The notes under the pieces were generated by a model. It did not search any database. It saw only the letters and a program-made list of their open reading frames with translations, and had not been told where the DNA came from. Shown piece by piece: positions 1 through 12,913 of a stretch of DNA of 64,000 nt. The stretch is from assembly GCA_022818135.1 (NCBI GenBank), contig JAFMSR010000002.1:49260801-49324800 (forward strand). The letters run 5' to 3'. The number at the start of each line of letters is the position of its first letter. Positions within the stretch are counted from its first letter, which is position 1. The position numbers and the translations under genes were made by a program. The stretch comes from Saxidomus purpurata (taxonomy: Eukaryota; Mollusca; Bivalvia; Venerida; Veneridae).

Positions 1-89
1 TAAGTTTCTAAATACCGATCGTTCCTCAGCGGAGGAATAGGATTGACCGTTATCTGATTAAATATAATTATGATTTAGTGCTGTCTGTC

Positions 90-450
90 CATCCTTCCGT
101 CTGTCACAAAAGTTTGTCCACTCAACTACACACCTGGATGGATTTTACTGAAACTTGGTAGAAATGTTTTGTACCAAGTGTACGTGTGCATATTGCCAGC
201 ATTTTCCGGTTCAATGATTCTTAGCAGAGTTATTGGCCTTTTTCATGAACCCTAACCCTAGCTGTAAGTTTGTCCGTGCAACTCTTCTTATAATGCTAGG
301 TAGATTTCAACCAAACTTCATATGAATGATCAGTGCCAAGTTAAGTTGTCCATGTTGTCAGCATTTTCTGGTTCAGTGATTGTTAGCAGAGTTATTGTCC
401 ATTTTCGTTAGACCTAACCCTAACCTTAAATTTTTCGATAACCCTAACCC
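90..450. repeat. Two tandem diverged repeat units with telomere-like CCCTAA runs
   Basis: Copy one (about 108-265) and copy two (about 268-430) share blocks such as CAGCATTTTC, GGTTCA and TTAGCAGAGTTATTG. Each ends in ACCCTAACCCTA or a close variant, with a third short run at 440-452. The runs are only two units each, so they belong to the dispersed repeat rather than to a telomere. Confidence 0.5.
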
Positions 451-1303
451 TAATTTTATTTCGAACTTTTAAATTTTGTTTTTTATTTTAAGGCCAAAAA
501 AATCAAGAAAAATTTAAGCCTAAATTTTTGATTTTTTTTTATAAGGCCAAAATGTTTTGTTTTTTTATGAAGGCAAAAATGTTTTTTTGTTTAAATTAAG
601 GCCCCCAAAAATAGTTTTTTTTTTTAATTTTAGGCCAACTTTTTTTTGCATTTAAGGCATTCATTATGCGGTATACTTTTTGATGTTAATCTGGATAGAA
701 GATTTTGATAATTTCACTGAGTAAACAGTGAGTTTATCAGGATATAATCCACTGTCATACTTCGTTTAATCACCTTAAAAACATTGAAATAAAATGGACA
801 TAACTTAAATTTTGAATTATTTGTATTTCTTGTCACACATGCCTGGCTATCCTACTATGATAAGTGGTGGGAGGCATACGTTTTGTTTGTGAAAAACAAC
901 CTCTAGTTGTTACCTTGAGTTTGAGTAGAGGAACGTCTCTGAATATAGCCATTGGGGTATTTTATTTGTCATAACATTATATCCTTAAAGAGATAGATTT
1001 CAGATTAGGACAACATATTATATATTGCAACAAGCTTCAGTGTTAAATATTTACTATTATGTGTACATAGCCACAGGGTTGTGGCAATATTTTCCTGTCC
1101 AGTTAAGATAAATGATCATAATTATATCCTACATAATTACTAAAATATGTGAAACAAGGCACCATTGGAAATGATGGATGCTCCAAGAAGTAAAGGTGTT
1201 TTTTTGAAAGGGAAATGTAAGAAATAAAATAATCAAATTATTAAAATTGAGAGAAGATATTGTGGTTAATAAACAATAATGCAACTGCATAGTTATATTG
1301 CAC

Positions 1304-1382
1304 ATTTTACCCTCATTCATGGACAGGCCCATGTGGTCAAAACACAATCCCACAGGGGCCTGTCCATGAACAAGGGTAAAAT
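1304..1382. repeat. Near-perfect inverted repeat, 27-bp arms
   Basis: The left arm 1304-1330 (ATTTTACCC...GGACAGGCCC) pairs with 1356-1382 with one mismatch, around a 25-nt loop. No clear target duplication. It may be a small foldback element or a cruciform-prone site. Confidence 0.7.
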
Positions 1383-1953
1383 GAACATTTTCAAACCTGG
1401 TAAAATTTTGTCCAAGGTCATTTTCAAGGCATTTGCCTCAGACGTCTGACTTTTCAGTATTCAGGAGCTGTCAGTATAGCATTAAATTCATACAGACAAA
1501 ACTGTTCCATAGGGTAACTGTCACTTCTGTGGAAAGCCAAACCTGTCTTAACCCGCATATATGTTTTATCAGGCTACAGATGTCGAAAGGATATAAAACA
1601 CATCTCTGCTTGGTACTGAGTTTCATTGAATTTCAACCACAGAATGGTGACTGAGCCAGTATTAGCGAAAAAGAGAATGTGGCTACCCTTTTGTTCCCTC
1701 TGTTGATGTTTTTTTTAGACACATGCATAAACAAAGAAATAGCCACATAACCAAAATTAGAATGAATGACATCAAAGAGAATTTACTGTTGCCTAGGGAA
1801 TGCCGCAACTGCCTTAGTTGATGTTGCAACTTGATGTGCAGTCGTAAACAGCATTGTATGTGACAGTTTCGTCATTACATGTGGAGGTATTCTCAAAACA
1901 AGTTCAGTTTCCACAGCAACATGACATTAAAAATTTGACACTCTCAATTGTAG

Positions 1954-2055
1954 GGAGGATGTATGAGCCATTTTCTCAAAATGTCGCTAGAATGAATCAC
2001 CAAGGTGATGAACTGCCAGTAGGTTGCTATGGAACTGGTTACCTAGGAATTCAAG
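1954..2055 (+). CDS. Candidate SORBS-gene exon (102 nt, phase 1-1)
   Basis: Lies in a 107-codon open frame. The acceptor ag at 1952-1953 follows a pyrimidine-containing tract, and the donor gt follows AAG at 2055. Read in phase 1 it encodes about 34 residues, containing MYEPFSQNVARMN and ending YLGIQG. Both phases match the rest of the gene. The frame stays open on both sides, so open frame alone does not fix the borders. There is no recognisable domain. It may be a chance open frame or an alternative exon. Confidence 0.4.
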
Positions 2056-5000
2056 GTAACCAGGTGCCAAGCAGTCGGGCTGCAAGTTACCAAAGCAAGA
2101 GAAAACTGGGCTCGGATGCAGTCTGGGCTCCGAAGGGTTTGTTTCTTGTTAAAATTGAGTGCCCTGTATATCTGTAGCATTTTGTAAACTGAGGGTTGGT
2201 CAAAGTCATCCTATGTTATATTTGAGATAATTTCCAAAATCAGGCATTTGAAGCAGACAAATATATTTATTAATAGATGACTTTGATTGATCCAGAAATT
2301 TGATGTTGTATCTTTGGACTGATACTTTCTCTTTTCAATTTCTCTTTTCAACATTTCCTTGCAGATTTTCACTGTCTTATAAACATAACATACATGTTTA
2401 GCTTGTAATACAGGAATATATGAAAAGATATAAACATGCATGTTGTTAAAAATGAATTTTTAGCAGTATCTTTATCACTCCCTATTGAAAGCAAAGGGAT
2501 ATAATTTCAGTGTCTATTCTAGAAATTCAAAAATAGGGGTGAATTTCCCCCCTCACTATGAAAAATAGGGGGGATTTAAAAGAAATATGGGGGGCTAATA
2601 TCAAATACATATTTTTAATCATAATTATACATGTTCAACTGGGTACAGACCTTCGAGTTTTACATGCATTTATCACAGGACAGTTTTTGAAAAAAGTTCT
2701 TTGCTTCTAGCATCTGGTTCGATTGATGATTATCCTTTTATGGATTGAAAGAACCTGATAAGAGTTTTGCATACAAATTGCTATCTCCAAAACTAATGCA
2801 GGTATAGGATTGAAACTTCACATGTCTTCAGAGTCAGTGACAGCTGTGTAAGCATAATGTCCGTTTACTCTTGCATCAATTGTTAGCTCACCTGAACAGG
2901 AAGTTCTGATGGTTAGCTATCATTATTACCATGTGTCTGGAAGTAACTATAATCAAAGCTTAAACTACAGTTGCCATTTCAATCAGTGGTAAAAAAGCAG
3001 TTCTGACAGTGGTCATCTACCAATGCTGTTATAGGTACTCCATTCTGTACAAACTGGTTGCCATGGCAACCAAAAGGAAATATTGTCTAAAAAAGTAAAT
3101 CTCAAAACTTAGATATTTGGCCTTGTCTAGAGGTCCTCTACCAATTCATTGAAATCCTGACCCTGGCATCAGAATTGACCTTGAAAGGAGAATCACTTGT
3201 TTTAAAAAATGATGTCAGAGATCTTCTTTTGAGAATCCATTAAAATAATTAAGGATAGGAAGGAATACCGAAATCAATATTTGTGTGGCATAATCTAATA
3301 TATTTGAATATTATTTCACATGCAAATTCGATGGATTTGGTATTCCAATTTTACATGTCCGAAATGACATATTGAACTGCATATTAACGCTCCTGCATGA
3401 ATTTGAATGCCATACCCTATTTACATTCACTAATGGTTAAGAGTTTTGTTTTTTCTTAAGACTGAAGTTCTAAAATAATAGAAACAAAAAAGGGAAACAT
3501 TGGGTTGCCGTCATAACCTGGTGATAAATTGAGAATGATAAATTGTTAAGATTTTTTTTCACTGGAATATTGTTATTTTGTAACGCATCTCTGAGAAAAC
3601 ATGGATATCTATCATGTTTTTGGACAGGCTCGTAAAGTGCTTATTTATACGGTAGTAAACATCTTACGTTGTTTTTTTTCTGCTAAAATTTCTAAAGCAC
3701 AAAAGTGGACAATTATCTGAAAGAAAATTTTCACTTTGATCATTTTTAAAAAAAAAATCCGTAGTTCTAGAATGTCACCTAAGAAAAATATTTAAGTATC
3801 GTCAAATATCTTTTCATGGTCAATCTTATACCAGTTTAGTACGTCATTTCATTTTAAAAAATCATAATTTTCTCTAAAAGAGAAATACGAAAATACACTC
3901 CACATTTGCTAATTAACAAAATATTGAATGTAAAATAACTAGCAGTTGATCATCTTTTCAGTCTTAATACTGAAGATAAATAGCCAATTTGAATAGAAGG
4001 TGCAAGACAATGATTACAGTGTCAATTGATAAAACAACAACCCCAGCAATGTTTGCAATTTAGAATCATAATTTGCACACCTGACACTTAGTTATCAAGA
4101 CACCAACTGATCCATGGTAGGCTAATAAACAATACAGGTAGTATAAAACATGTATATATGGCCTGAGGGGTTTATTATGGTTGATTAATTAATAAATCTT
4201 CAAATCTGTTTTTCATAAAACTGATGTTTTAAAAATCACTAAATATGTGAATATTTGAATACAAAAAATGCATTCAAATATTCGATAGAAATAGGCAAAT
4301 ATGTCAAAATTGACCCAGCCCACCATTCACTTGATGTTACATAGGAAGTTACATAGGAAAAACTTAAAAAATCTTGTTCTCTGAAACCACTAGGTCTAGA
4401 TCTAAGATATTTAGCATGTAGCATTGTCTAGTGGACCTCTACCAAGATTGTTCAAATTATGACCCAGAGGTCAAAATTGACACCGCCCAGGGGTCACTTG
4501 ATTTAACAAAGGCTCATATAGGAAAAACTTTAAAAGTCTTCGTCTCTGAAGCCAGGTGAGCGATATAGGGCCCATCTTGTTTTAGTGATGGTAACAAAAG
4601 ATAATATAACATGATTTGTATCAATGGAAAGTTAATAAAAGCTCAGTTTATTCATCATTTCTAGTTCAAATTCAAAATGAATAAACCAGGAACACATAAC
4701 TTACAATTAATAGTTATAGTGGCAAGTTGCTGTTGTGAAAAATTTAATGTCAGTAAAAGCAGTTTTTCATTTAAAAAAAGCAAGTGTAATGTAAAAATAT
4801 GAGTATCAAGAGCAATATTTTAGAATTTTAAGATAGCAAAAAGTTATAAAAGTTTTAAAAAATCTTTTCGATACACTATAAACACAACTGTTATTGCCCA
4901 CCAGATATCGTATCAATTTTGGCAAGCCTCTCCTATATCTTTTCACTGGAAACTGTTTGTCACATTTTCAAGTAATATCTAAGGAATTATTTTTATGTGA

Positions 5001-6210
5001 CCCTGTACCAAGATTATTAAGCTCGTTTTTGGATATAGGCCATTGGGGGCATAACCAATTGGTGTGTCATGCACAATACCCAGGGGGCTCCCCTTTTAGT
5101 TCAAGGTCACACTATACTTGGTTATACACCAGAATTTCATGTCTGTGTTGTAACTTGAACATGTATTGACTGATTTTGAAATTACTTCACACAGTATAAC
5201 TGCTGTCTTCCATACTATAAAGGTGTGGCATGTATGACACCTAGGGGCTGCCTTTAAGGTCAAGGTTATACTTAGGGCTCAAAAACTTGGAATTGCAGTT
5301 CAACCTCTCAAGAGAGAACACCCTTAGGAACACAGTGTTTGTTTTAGAGAGGTGTTGCTCTGTAGAGGTAGATTCCTTGTGTCTTTCTAGGGAGGTGGGA
5401 GGTGTCGTTCGGGGAGGTTGGACTGTAAGTGTTATGTTTTGGTATTTTGTGACTTGGAATTAACTTTTACATGCATAGATTAATTTTGAAATTGCTTCAC
5501 AGTTGTTCCATTCCTTGCTTGCTAATGGTCAAGGTCACATTTCAGGGTCAAAGGTCATAAGACTATATATCGGCAACCCCTGAAAGGTTTATTAGCTCAC
5601 TTGGCACATATATCTTTCCTCTACTGGCAGTGCTTTCTTGATTTTGGCTGTCCTGTATATATAACTTACAATATTCTTTAAAACCATCCTTTACATTTGT
5701 ACTGGTGTGCTTAGCTCCATGCTAAAAGAAAATTGATCCCTTTAAAGATTTTAAGATTTGTTGCTGTGTTCCCCCCTTTAACCCATTTGGCATTGCTTGC
5801 CTGCTCCTTTTATATTGTGTGTATACTTTTGCATGCAACAATCTTGTTTAGCTTGAATAAACCCCAGTAACACAATAAACAGAATATGTCTTATATCACA
5901 GAAATGTTACATTTAATACTGATGATAAATCTGATTATTTAGAAAGTTTGAGCAATTTTAATGAATTGCTTTAAAAGGAAACCAGTAGAAGTGTAGATAA
6001 GTTGTTTGATAAATCAGGTTTCATGGCTACAGAGTTCAATCTGTTGGAATTTGTTTTCAGACTGGTGAGTCATAATTTTAGAAAATAAAACAGCATTTTA
6101 GACTTAAAGAAAGTGTAGGAAATGGATTAGACAGGAGAGAGTATAAGAAAGTTTTCGATTCAGTGTAAAATAATTCTAAGTGTGGTTGCGATAGATGGCT
6201 TTAACAATAG
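2056..6210. other. Intron with decayed AGCTCACC-family repeats
   Basis: A 5' end of the AGCTCACC family lies at 2885. Its tail GGTGAGCGATATAGGGCC...CTTGTTTT is at 4555-4584, preceded by two diverged body copies (about 4270-4440 and 4440-4555). 5294-5430 looks like a small foldback element. I see nothing else of note. Confidence 0.45.
5294..5430. mobile_element. Small foldback (MITE-like) element
   Basis: The left end GCAGTTCAACCTCTC is matched in inverted orientation by GGAGGTTGGACTGTA about 120 bp away. The body is GA-rich (GAGAGGTGTTGCTCTGTAGAGG). Ends of the form CAGTxCAACCTC recur in many invertebrate MITEs. No clean target duplication seen. Confidence 0.45.
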
Positions 6211-6261
6211 ATGTGTTCTTGAATGATTCATTAAGTGAACTAGAGACTCCACTGGAAACTG
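6211..6261 (+). CDS. Candidate small SORBS-gene exon (51 nt, phase 1-1)
   Basis: The acceptor tag at 6208-6210 is followed by a 51-nt open segment encoding DVFLNDSLSELETPLETG across the junctions, then the strong donor gtaaga. The phase is 1-1, like most exons of this gene. It is acidic, serine-rich and has no domain. The pyrimidine tract is weak, so usage is uncertain. It would add a 17-residue cassette. Confidence 0.5.
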
Positions 6262-9200
6262 GTAAGATCATTTTTGTAACTTTATTAGGTCATCTTAGCC
6301 AAAGGCTTTGGATGAGTGAGTATAAGTGACAGAAGGGTTGGCCGGAGTTCCGAGTGTCCATTGGCAAGATTCCAGTCATTAGCTTTTCTTTCAAACTATT
6401 TGTCATATCTTTACCAAACTTGCTTTGTATCATACATTCATTGACCCCCTTCAAAAACAGTAAACCAGGTTTTGGTCCATTTTACATTGTGCAGCCATTG
6501 ATACATAATGTAGAAAAAAAACCTTTATAACAGTTTCTGATGATGATCACAATTACTTTGAAGGTGCCAAGATGAGCTATTAGGATAACTCACAGTCTGT
6601 TGTATGTCCGGCTACCTTTTCCTTCAAACAACATCTCCTTTGAAACACTAATGTTTGGGAAACTTGGCTGGAGTGTTTCCTGCTAAAGGTTTTCAAAGAA
6701 TTCCATCCCATGCTGAACTCTAGTTGCTAATGGAGACAAATAGGAAAATCTTCTTTTCCAAAACTGAGACCTACAACTTAGATATTTTGTGTGTGGCAGT
6801 GTCTAGTGAATCAAGTGTGTTCAAATTGTTCTCCTGGGGTCAAAATTGGGCCTGCCTAGTTGGGGTGGGGGGGGGGGGGGTCATAGATATAAAATAAAAT
6901 TTCAAAAGTCTTATTGTCAGAAACTGTAAGGCCTTAGAGCTTAGCAAAAATCTCACACATAAAACACACACATTTTCTTTCCATTTGGGTCAGATATATG
7001 AGGAATCAACCTCTCCAGAACAACACCTCCATGTTCAGTGATCCTGAAAGGTTACACTGTACCAAAGTTAGTTGAGCATATCTCCGGCATGCTGTGCTGG
7101 AATTATTTTTTTAAACTTCATACATATTCTCCAAAGAGAAAACTGCAACCATCAGCTTGCAGCACCCAAATGCCTTGCTCTTATTCCTTTACTGTGTCCA
7201 AGCCTAGAATAACTGTGTGAATCTGTGTGTATTCAGCACCTTCAGTGATTGTTCTAGTTTTACATAGCTTCAGATCAGGTAACTGTTTCAGAGGTTAATG
7301 CTCCATTAAAATAAAGAGAATTGCTATTACCTGTCCAGACATCTGCACAATACCTTCCTGGCAAGGGAGTATTAGTATTTGAATGGAGTGCCTCATACTG
7401 GAACTTTTTTCTAGATATACCTGGGGGAAAACTACTACAAGAACTATTGTGAATGTAATTGCCATGAATCACAAACTATTTAAAGCATTTCCAGTCAGTT
7501 AAGTTTATAGATCTGGTAAAAGAATTGTGTAAAATAAAACAGATATGCTGGCACCAGTTGATGGCACTCTTCCAGTCAGAGACATACAGGAAATCTCGAG
7601 AACAGCTGACTGCTGAAAATGAGCAGAGAATACTTGTAAGTTCTCTAAATGCTCCTTCAGTTTTACACTCCTGCACTCCCATGGTAAATTGTTACACCTG
7701 ACTTATCATAATTATGTAATATCAGTATCTCAGAGAAATAAATAAAACAGACTTAAGGAGCAGGTTACTTAAAATAGAAAAATTCTTTTTATGCATTCTT
7801 TGATCCGACTTCTTCTCATGAACTTATGGATGGAATTTGACTAAACTTTCTTTGTAGCATCCTTGACATATTCCTAGAGAACAGGTAATTGTTTCTGTCT
7901 ACTGCCACCAGGGGTAACTGGTAAAATAGAAAATCTTTGAATGGCTTCTTGGCATGACCTAATTAATGAAATGTCATCAAACTTCCTCTGAAGCATCCTT
8001 GCATAAAACCCTTTCAAAAGACAGGAAATTGTTTATGTCTACTGCCCATATGGGCCACTGGTACTATAGAATATAACAAGAAATATCTTTAAAAAAGATA
8101 AACTGCATTGAACCAAATAAGATGCCCAAGAGGCGGATATTCTGGTCCCGCACCTACAGCCATTGATAGTCATTCATAAAACAGACGGACACTGTATAAA
8201 TGTAAATCGTGAATGGCAGTCTATTTTAAGAAAAGTGTTGTTTAAAAATTCCATTCACCACGCTCCCATTTCATAACATTTGATTGGTCCAAAATGTAGG
8301 TCAAAAGCCAGCTTATTCAGCTAACACCGAAAAAAATCTTTAATAAAGCATCACCAAACTTGCTTCGTAACACCCTTGCACCCCTTTCACATACAGGGTA
8401 GGTACTTGTCCATTACACTTACTGATCACTTGTAGTGAAAATAGCAAAATCTTTGAATAGTAATGTAATGTTAACTATTTTACCAGCTGAAAATGCAATT
8501 GCCTTCAAGTTAAGTCTTTAATTAAGTTGTAATTTCTCTGGTCTAAAATAATTCTAAGAAGACATGTAGATGTGTTAAATCTAGCTAGTGAACAGGATCT
8601 TGGCATAATTATATTTTCCGAAAATTGATGACAAGTTGAGTCGCAAAAATATGTGACAAAGGTGAAATTTGTAAAAATCAGTAATATATATGTTAGAAAC
8701 ATTGACTTCCTTAGTTATATTGTCAGTACAAAACAAGTTCATTACATAGGAGTCACGCGGTGGTTGGTTGGTCGGTCGGTCGGGTGGTCTGTTCGTTGCA
8801 TTTTCCTTGTCCAGGGCATAACTACTAGTTGGAATTCAATACAACTTCACACAATGGTCAGGCACATTGAGAGGAAGTGCAGTGCACAAGAACCATAACT
8901 CTATCTTGAGACTTATTACAGAGTTATTGCCAAGAACAATATCTCTATTTTAATTTTTTTCTGCAAGGTATTTTGTTACTATGAACTTCCTCAGTTTATA
9001 AAGCAGTCTTTTGTGGGTATTAATCACATTTAGTGATAGGTCTAGTTTTATTAGTTGTTTGTTCAGCAGGGTCACAATGTTATGACCCATATCTGACTCA
9101 AATACTTCAAAAATGATATGTAAAAATGCCTTTAATTCAATTGATAATGTCAGTTGACTCAATGGATTAATTATTTTTGCATGTATGAAAAAAATATCCC

Positions 9201-11263
9201 CAAAAATTGCTGTCATTTCATGACAACAGTGGAAAAATCAAAGCACTGAGAGTACAGTAGGAAAGTGAGACAGAAATGTATCTTTGTGTACCACAGAGAA
9301 AATTTTACCTACTGCAAACAAAACTATACATCTTCAGAAAATTCAGATCATAAGTTTTCTAATGATATATTCATCCTGAAAATTAAAAATTAACATTTTA
9401 AACAGATTTTCCTGCCTATAATATCTATGTTGTACAGTTGTAGCATGAATGAAAATGTGGCTAAATTTTATCAATGAAATTTATGTGTATGAATATTAAG
9501 TTATTGAAACTATTTATTGCACACTGTAAGTTGCATAAAACTTCTTGATGCTCTTCAAGTTTCCACTTTCAACAGAAATGTTCAAGACCTTATCTTTGAA
9601 TGTTAACTATATAATACAGAATTTTGAATTTCAACTGAATTATTTTCAATGGAAATGTAAAGAAAAGAGGTATAAGGGCAACAGTGTAACTAACTTTCCT
9701 GGTTTATTATGCCTCTGCGAAAGGAAATCACTTCCCAATCACTTAAAAGTGGTGAAATCCTTTTGAAATTACTTGCATTGACTTAAATTGTAATAGTGAC
9801 GTTCCTTTTTTTCCAAGGAGGAAAAATTTATACTGTATTATTTTGTTATTAAATTTTTATGCCCCCCACAAAGTGGGGTGCATATAGCGTTGCACTTGTC
9901 CGTCCGTCCGTCCGTCCGTCCGTGGTCGTCAGTCCGTCAGTCCGTCCGTCCGTCCGTACGTCCCGAAATCTTGTGAACGCAACTCCTCTTAAACCGGATG
10001 GCAGATTTTGCTTAAACTTCCAGGGATGAACAACCTTAATGTGTAGATGGTAGTAAAGGAAGGAATTTTCGCGGCGACCAAATTTAACAGAATTATGGCC
10101 CTTTGTTGATTTTTTCACTATATATCTTGTGAACGCAACTCCTCTTAAACCGGATGGCAGATTTTGCTTAAACTTCCAGGGATGAACAACCTTAATGTGT
10201 AGATGGTAGTAAAGAAAGGAATTTTTGCTGCGACCAAATTTAACAGAATTATGGCCCTTTGTTGATTTTTTCACTATATACTATGTAGAAATTTTGTGAA
10301 CGCAACTCCTCTTAAACCGGATGGCAGATTTTGCTTAAACTTCCAGGGATGAACAACCTTAATGTGTAGATGGCAGTAAAGGAAGGAATTTTTGCCGGCC
10401 AAATTTAACAGAATTATGGCCCTTTGTTGATTTTTTCACTATATACCATATAGAAATTTTGTGAACGCAACTCCTCTTAAACTGGTTGGCAGATTTTGCT
10501 TAAACTTCCAGGGATGAACAACCTTAATGTGTAGATGGTAGTAAAGGAAGGAATTTTTGTTGCGACCAAATTTAACAGAATTATGGCCCTTTGTTAAGTT
10601 TTTCACTATATACCATATAGAAATATTGTGAACGCAACTCCTCTTAAACCGGATGGCAGATTTTGCTTAAACTTCCAGGGATGAACAGCTTTAATGTGTA
10701 GATGGTAGTAAAGGAAGAAATTTTTGTTGCGACCAAATTTAACAGAATTATGGCCCTTTGTTGATTTTTTCACTATATACCATATAAATTTGTTACGACC
10801 AAATTTAACAGAATTATGGCCCTTTGTTGTGTTTTTCACTATATACCATATAAATAATTGAACATATAAATTTTACATTTGTAATTTAATTTAACATGTA
10901 CATAAGGTTACCTGTAGATCATTTTAGGTATATGTACAGAAATGAAACAGTGGAATGAAAAAGTTCCACATAAAAATCTTACATACAGATATGCTTGCTC
11001 TTGTTTATGAGCACATCTGCACAGTGGGGGCATCCGTGTCCTTTGGACACAATTCTAGTTTTTTCTGATTGTGAACTTTTGTTTTTAATTGGGGGAAAAA
11101 ACAAACCTTTTCTTACTTGAATTGGGCAAAAATTTAGACCTTAAAATGGGCAAGCAAGACCCATTTTCATAACTTCTGTCTTTAGCAGGATTTTATTTAA
11201 TGGTTGCTGTGAAATCTTCTGATGTACAAACTTATACTTACTAATTACATGCTTTGTTTTCAG
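6262..11263. other. Intron with decayed repeats and a pearl-like element
   Basis: 6286-6900 is a decayed repeat beginning near GGTCATCTTAGCCAAAGGC and containing a 14-G run (6867-6880). 7800-8460 holds two or three diverged copies of another repeat. 8757-8790 is a GGTC/GGTT microsatellite. 9857-11058 is the tandem-core element listed separately. Confidence 0.45.
9857..11058. mobile_element. Pearl/Helentron-like non-autonomous element with ~160-bp tandem core
   Basis: The 5' end is ATGCCCCCCACAAAGTGGGG, itself a hairpin, followed by a GTCC microsatellite (9899-9958). Five ~156-167-bp tandem copies start at 9968, 10124, 10291, 10456 and 10623, plus a partial copy near 10787. The 3' end has GTGGGGGCAT (inverted to the 5' end), the hairpin GTGTCCTTTGGACAC (11036-11050) and CTAG (11055-11058). 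This is the structure known for bivalve pearl elements and Helentron-associated elements. Open frames of 141 and 77 codons are by-products of the repeat. Confidence 0.75.
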
Positions 11264-11377
11264 GTGAGGGCAGGCCCACAAAGTCATACAAGCCTGTATC
11301 TTTCACACAACAATCATCACAATCAGCCCAGGGCTCACATAATACACCAATGACTGTCACTGTTAACACAAAGAAAG
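11264..11377 (+). CDS. SORBS: SORBS-gene exon with SoHo-like motif (114 nt)
   Basis: The acceptor is tgttttcag and the donor is gtatag. Phase 1 in, phase 1 out. It encodes EGRPTKSYKPVSF followed by a glutamine/serine-rich stretch and NTPMTVTVNTKK. The basic-aromatic pattern K-x-Y-x-P-V-x-F resembles the core of the sorbin-homology region that binds flotillin in vertebrate SORBS proteins; that link is inference from a short motif. The 10.9-kb intron that follows holds the BEL retrotransposon. Confidence 0.75.
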
Positions 11378-11529
11378 GTATAGTGAAATATTTAGCTCAT
11401 CTTAGCACAAAGTGATCAAAATTAGTGGTTGTGATTGTCTGATGTCTGTTGTCCATCAATATTTGATTTATGTACGCTCTATAATGCTCACATTTCTGAA
11501 GTTATCATATAAATCAAACTTGAACATAA

Positions 11530-12366
11530 TGTTGGAGGTCACGGCCTCAACCCGGTTAACACTGGGCGCGGGTTGGCCTGAACTAAGTATTTGAGGGATC
11601 AAAAGTCACAAAGTCAACACACTCGTTATAAAAATTACATGAATGTCACTTTATTCTTGGTAAATCTGTCAATTTCACCAATGAAAGTTCCATCAATATC
11701 TGTGATAACGGTTATCTATAATTAACAATAAAGTACTATAAGTGAAGTATTAATAACATTTGAATGTCCTTACAGAAACGAAAGAGATACAGAAATAATT
11801 CGTTACTCAAATTAATACAAAAACAAGTTGATTGCTGTTCAATTATTTCTAGAAAAATATTAAAGGAAAATACAAAAATGTATGTTGTTACAATAAATTT
11901 GTACTAAATTAATCTTAAAGAGTTTCAATGTTCCCAAAATATATAAGTGAAAACTTACTGAACAATGCCATCTATTATCCGTCCTCAAATTCTTAGAAAT
12001 TTTCACAGTAAACTATCTTAGAACCTATGGGTTCAAATTCTTTTGTCTTAGTGATGCCGTGCGCGATTATTTTTGCGCGACCCTTAATTTGCACAGGTGC
12101 TGCCACCATAGTCCCCAAAAATATACTTCTACATCATATTCATCCAATGAATATGTTTCATATTCCCTTGGATACAATTCTAAATTTACCTGTCCCAAAT
12201 AAGGAGAGTGGCTAGCAAGCATATTTGACAATTACCAGAGACCTACAAGAAAGGGATGCAGCGATCACGACTGTCAGATACTGTAAATACAGTCAGATAT
12301 GCATACAAGAAATATGACCAGGGATTTCCTTTGTTAAAGATAAAGAGGCTCACCAAGTCTCTTACA
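11530..12366 (-). repeat. 3' LTR of the BEL element (left copy)
   Basis: 837 bp, in element orientation TGTAAGAGAC...CTCCAACA, giving TG...CA ends. Constant offset of 6,816 to the right copy, with no difference seen by eye. The 62-codon + strand frame inside it (12027-12215) is spurious and is repeated in the other LTR. Confidence 0.95.
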
Positions 12367-12553
12367 CCGCCCCTCAATGAATCTTCCACAGAAGTTCATT
12401 TTAAAATCTACAAGAGACTGAGGCAATATCAAAAATACAAATCGTTAATGCATACAACAACTACAAGAAATTACACAGGAAAGTATCAAAAATATTTACA
12501 CGCGAAATTGTAACACCTTACAGTAATCTCTACCAATAAACCATTGTATAGGT
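12367..12553 (-). other. BEL 3' untranslated region with polypurine tract
   Basis: 187 bp between the last codon of the DUF5641-like fragment and the 3' LTR. In element orientation it ends in GAGGGGCGG directly against the LTR, as expected for the plus-strand primer. No open frame. Confidence 0.7.
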
Positions 12554-12913
12554 TTATGAAACACTTTGCTCCAGCAAACACAACCTCGTAATCGGTCTTA
12601 CCTTTTCTGTCCCATTTATCTTGACTCTACACGATCTCACAAGTCCGTCTCGTCCTTTATTTACCTGAAGCACAAGTCCCAATGGCCAGCGACCACGCAC
12701 CGACTGCTCGTCAAGGACAAGAACCAGGTCATTAACATTCAAATTCCTTTGAACGTTGTGCCATTTATGTCTTACCTGCAAAGTTGGCATGTACTCTCTT
12801 GTCCATCTTTTCCAGAATACGTTTGCTAAATACTGGACTTGTCTCCACCAACGTTTACAATAATTATCATTGTTATCAAATACACCAGGTGGGACACATG
12901 GGTTCAAACGCAA
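12554..12913 (-). pseudogene. pol: BEL integrase C-terminal DUF5641-like fragment
   Basis: 119 codons. It has the W-rich helix KRWWRQVQYLANVFWKRW and the SH3-like barrel typical of BEL integrase ends (VNDLVLVLDEQSVRGRWPLG then GLVRSCRVK). It terminates normally at 12554, about 190 bp before the LTR. Confidence 0.86.

Larger units (their letters stand above)
1..1953. other. Upstream sequence or intron with degenerate repeats
   Basis: No exon seen. 90-430 holds two diverged tandem copies (~160 bp) of a Gtccgtcc-type dispersed repeat, each ending in CCTAACCCTA. 430-660 is T-rich low complexity. 1304-1382 is a near-perfect hairpin listed separately. Short open frames here are chance. Confidence 0.5.

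Noticed and set aside
6055..6066. 4-nt micro-exon ACTG between ttttcag and gtgagt
   Set aside because: Length breaks the phase pattern and nothing else supports it.
9849..10274. 141-codon - strand frame with repeated peptide
   Set aside because: Produced by the ~160-bp tandem core of the pearl-like element; the peptide repeats with the DNA unit and has no domain.
12027..12215. 62-codon + frame found identically at 18843-19031
   Set aside because: Duplicate because it lies in both LTRs; antisense to the element.
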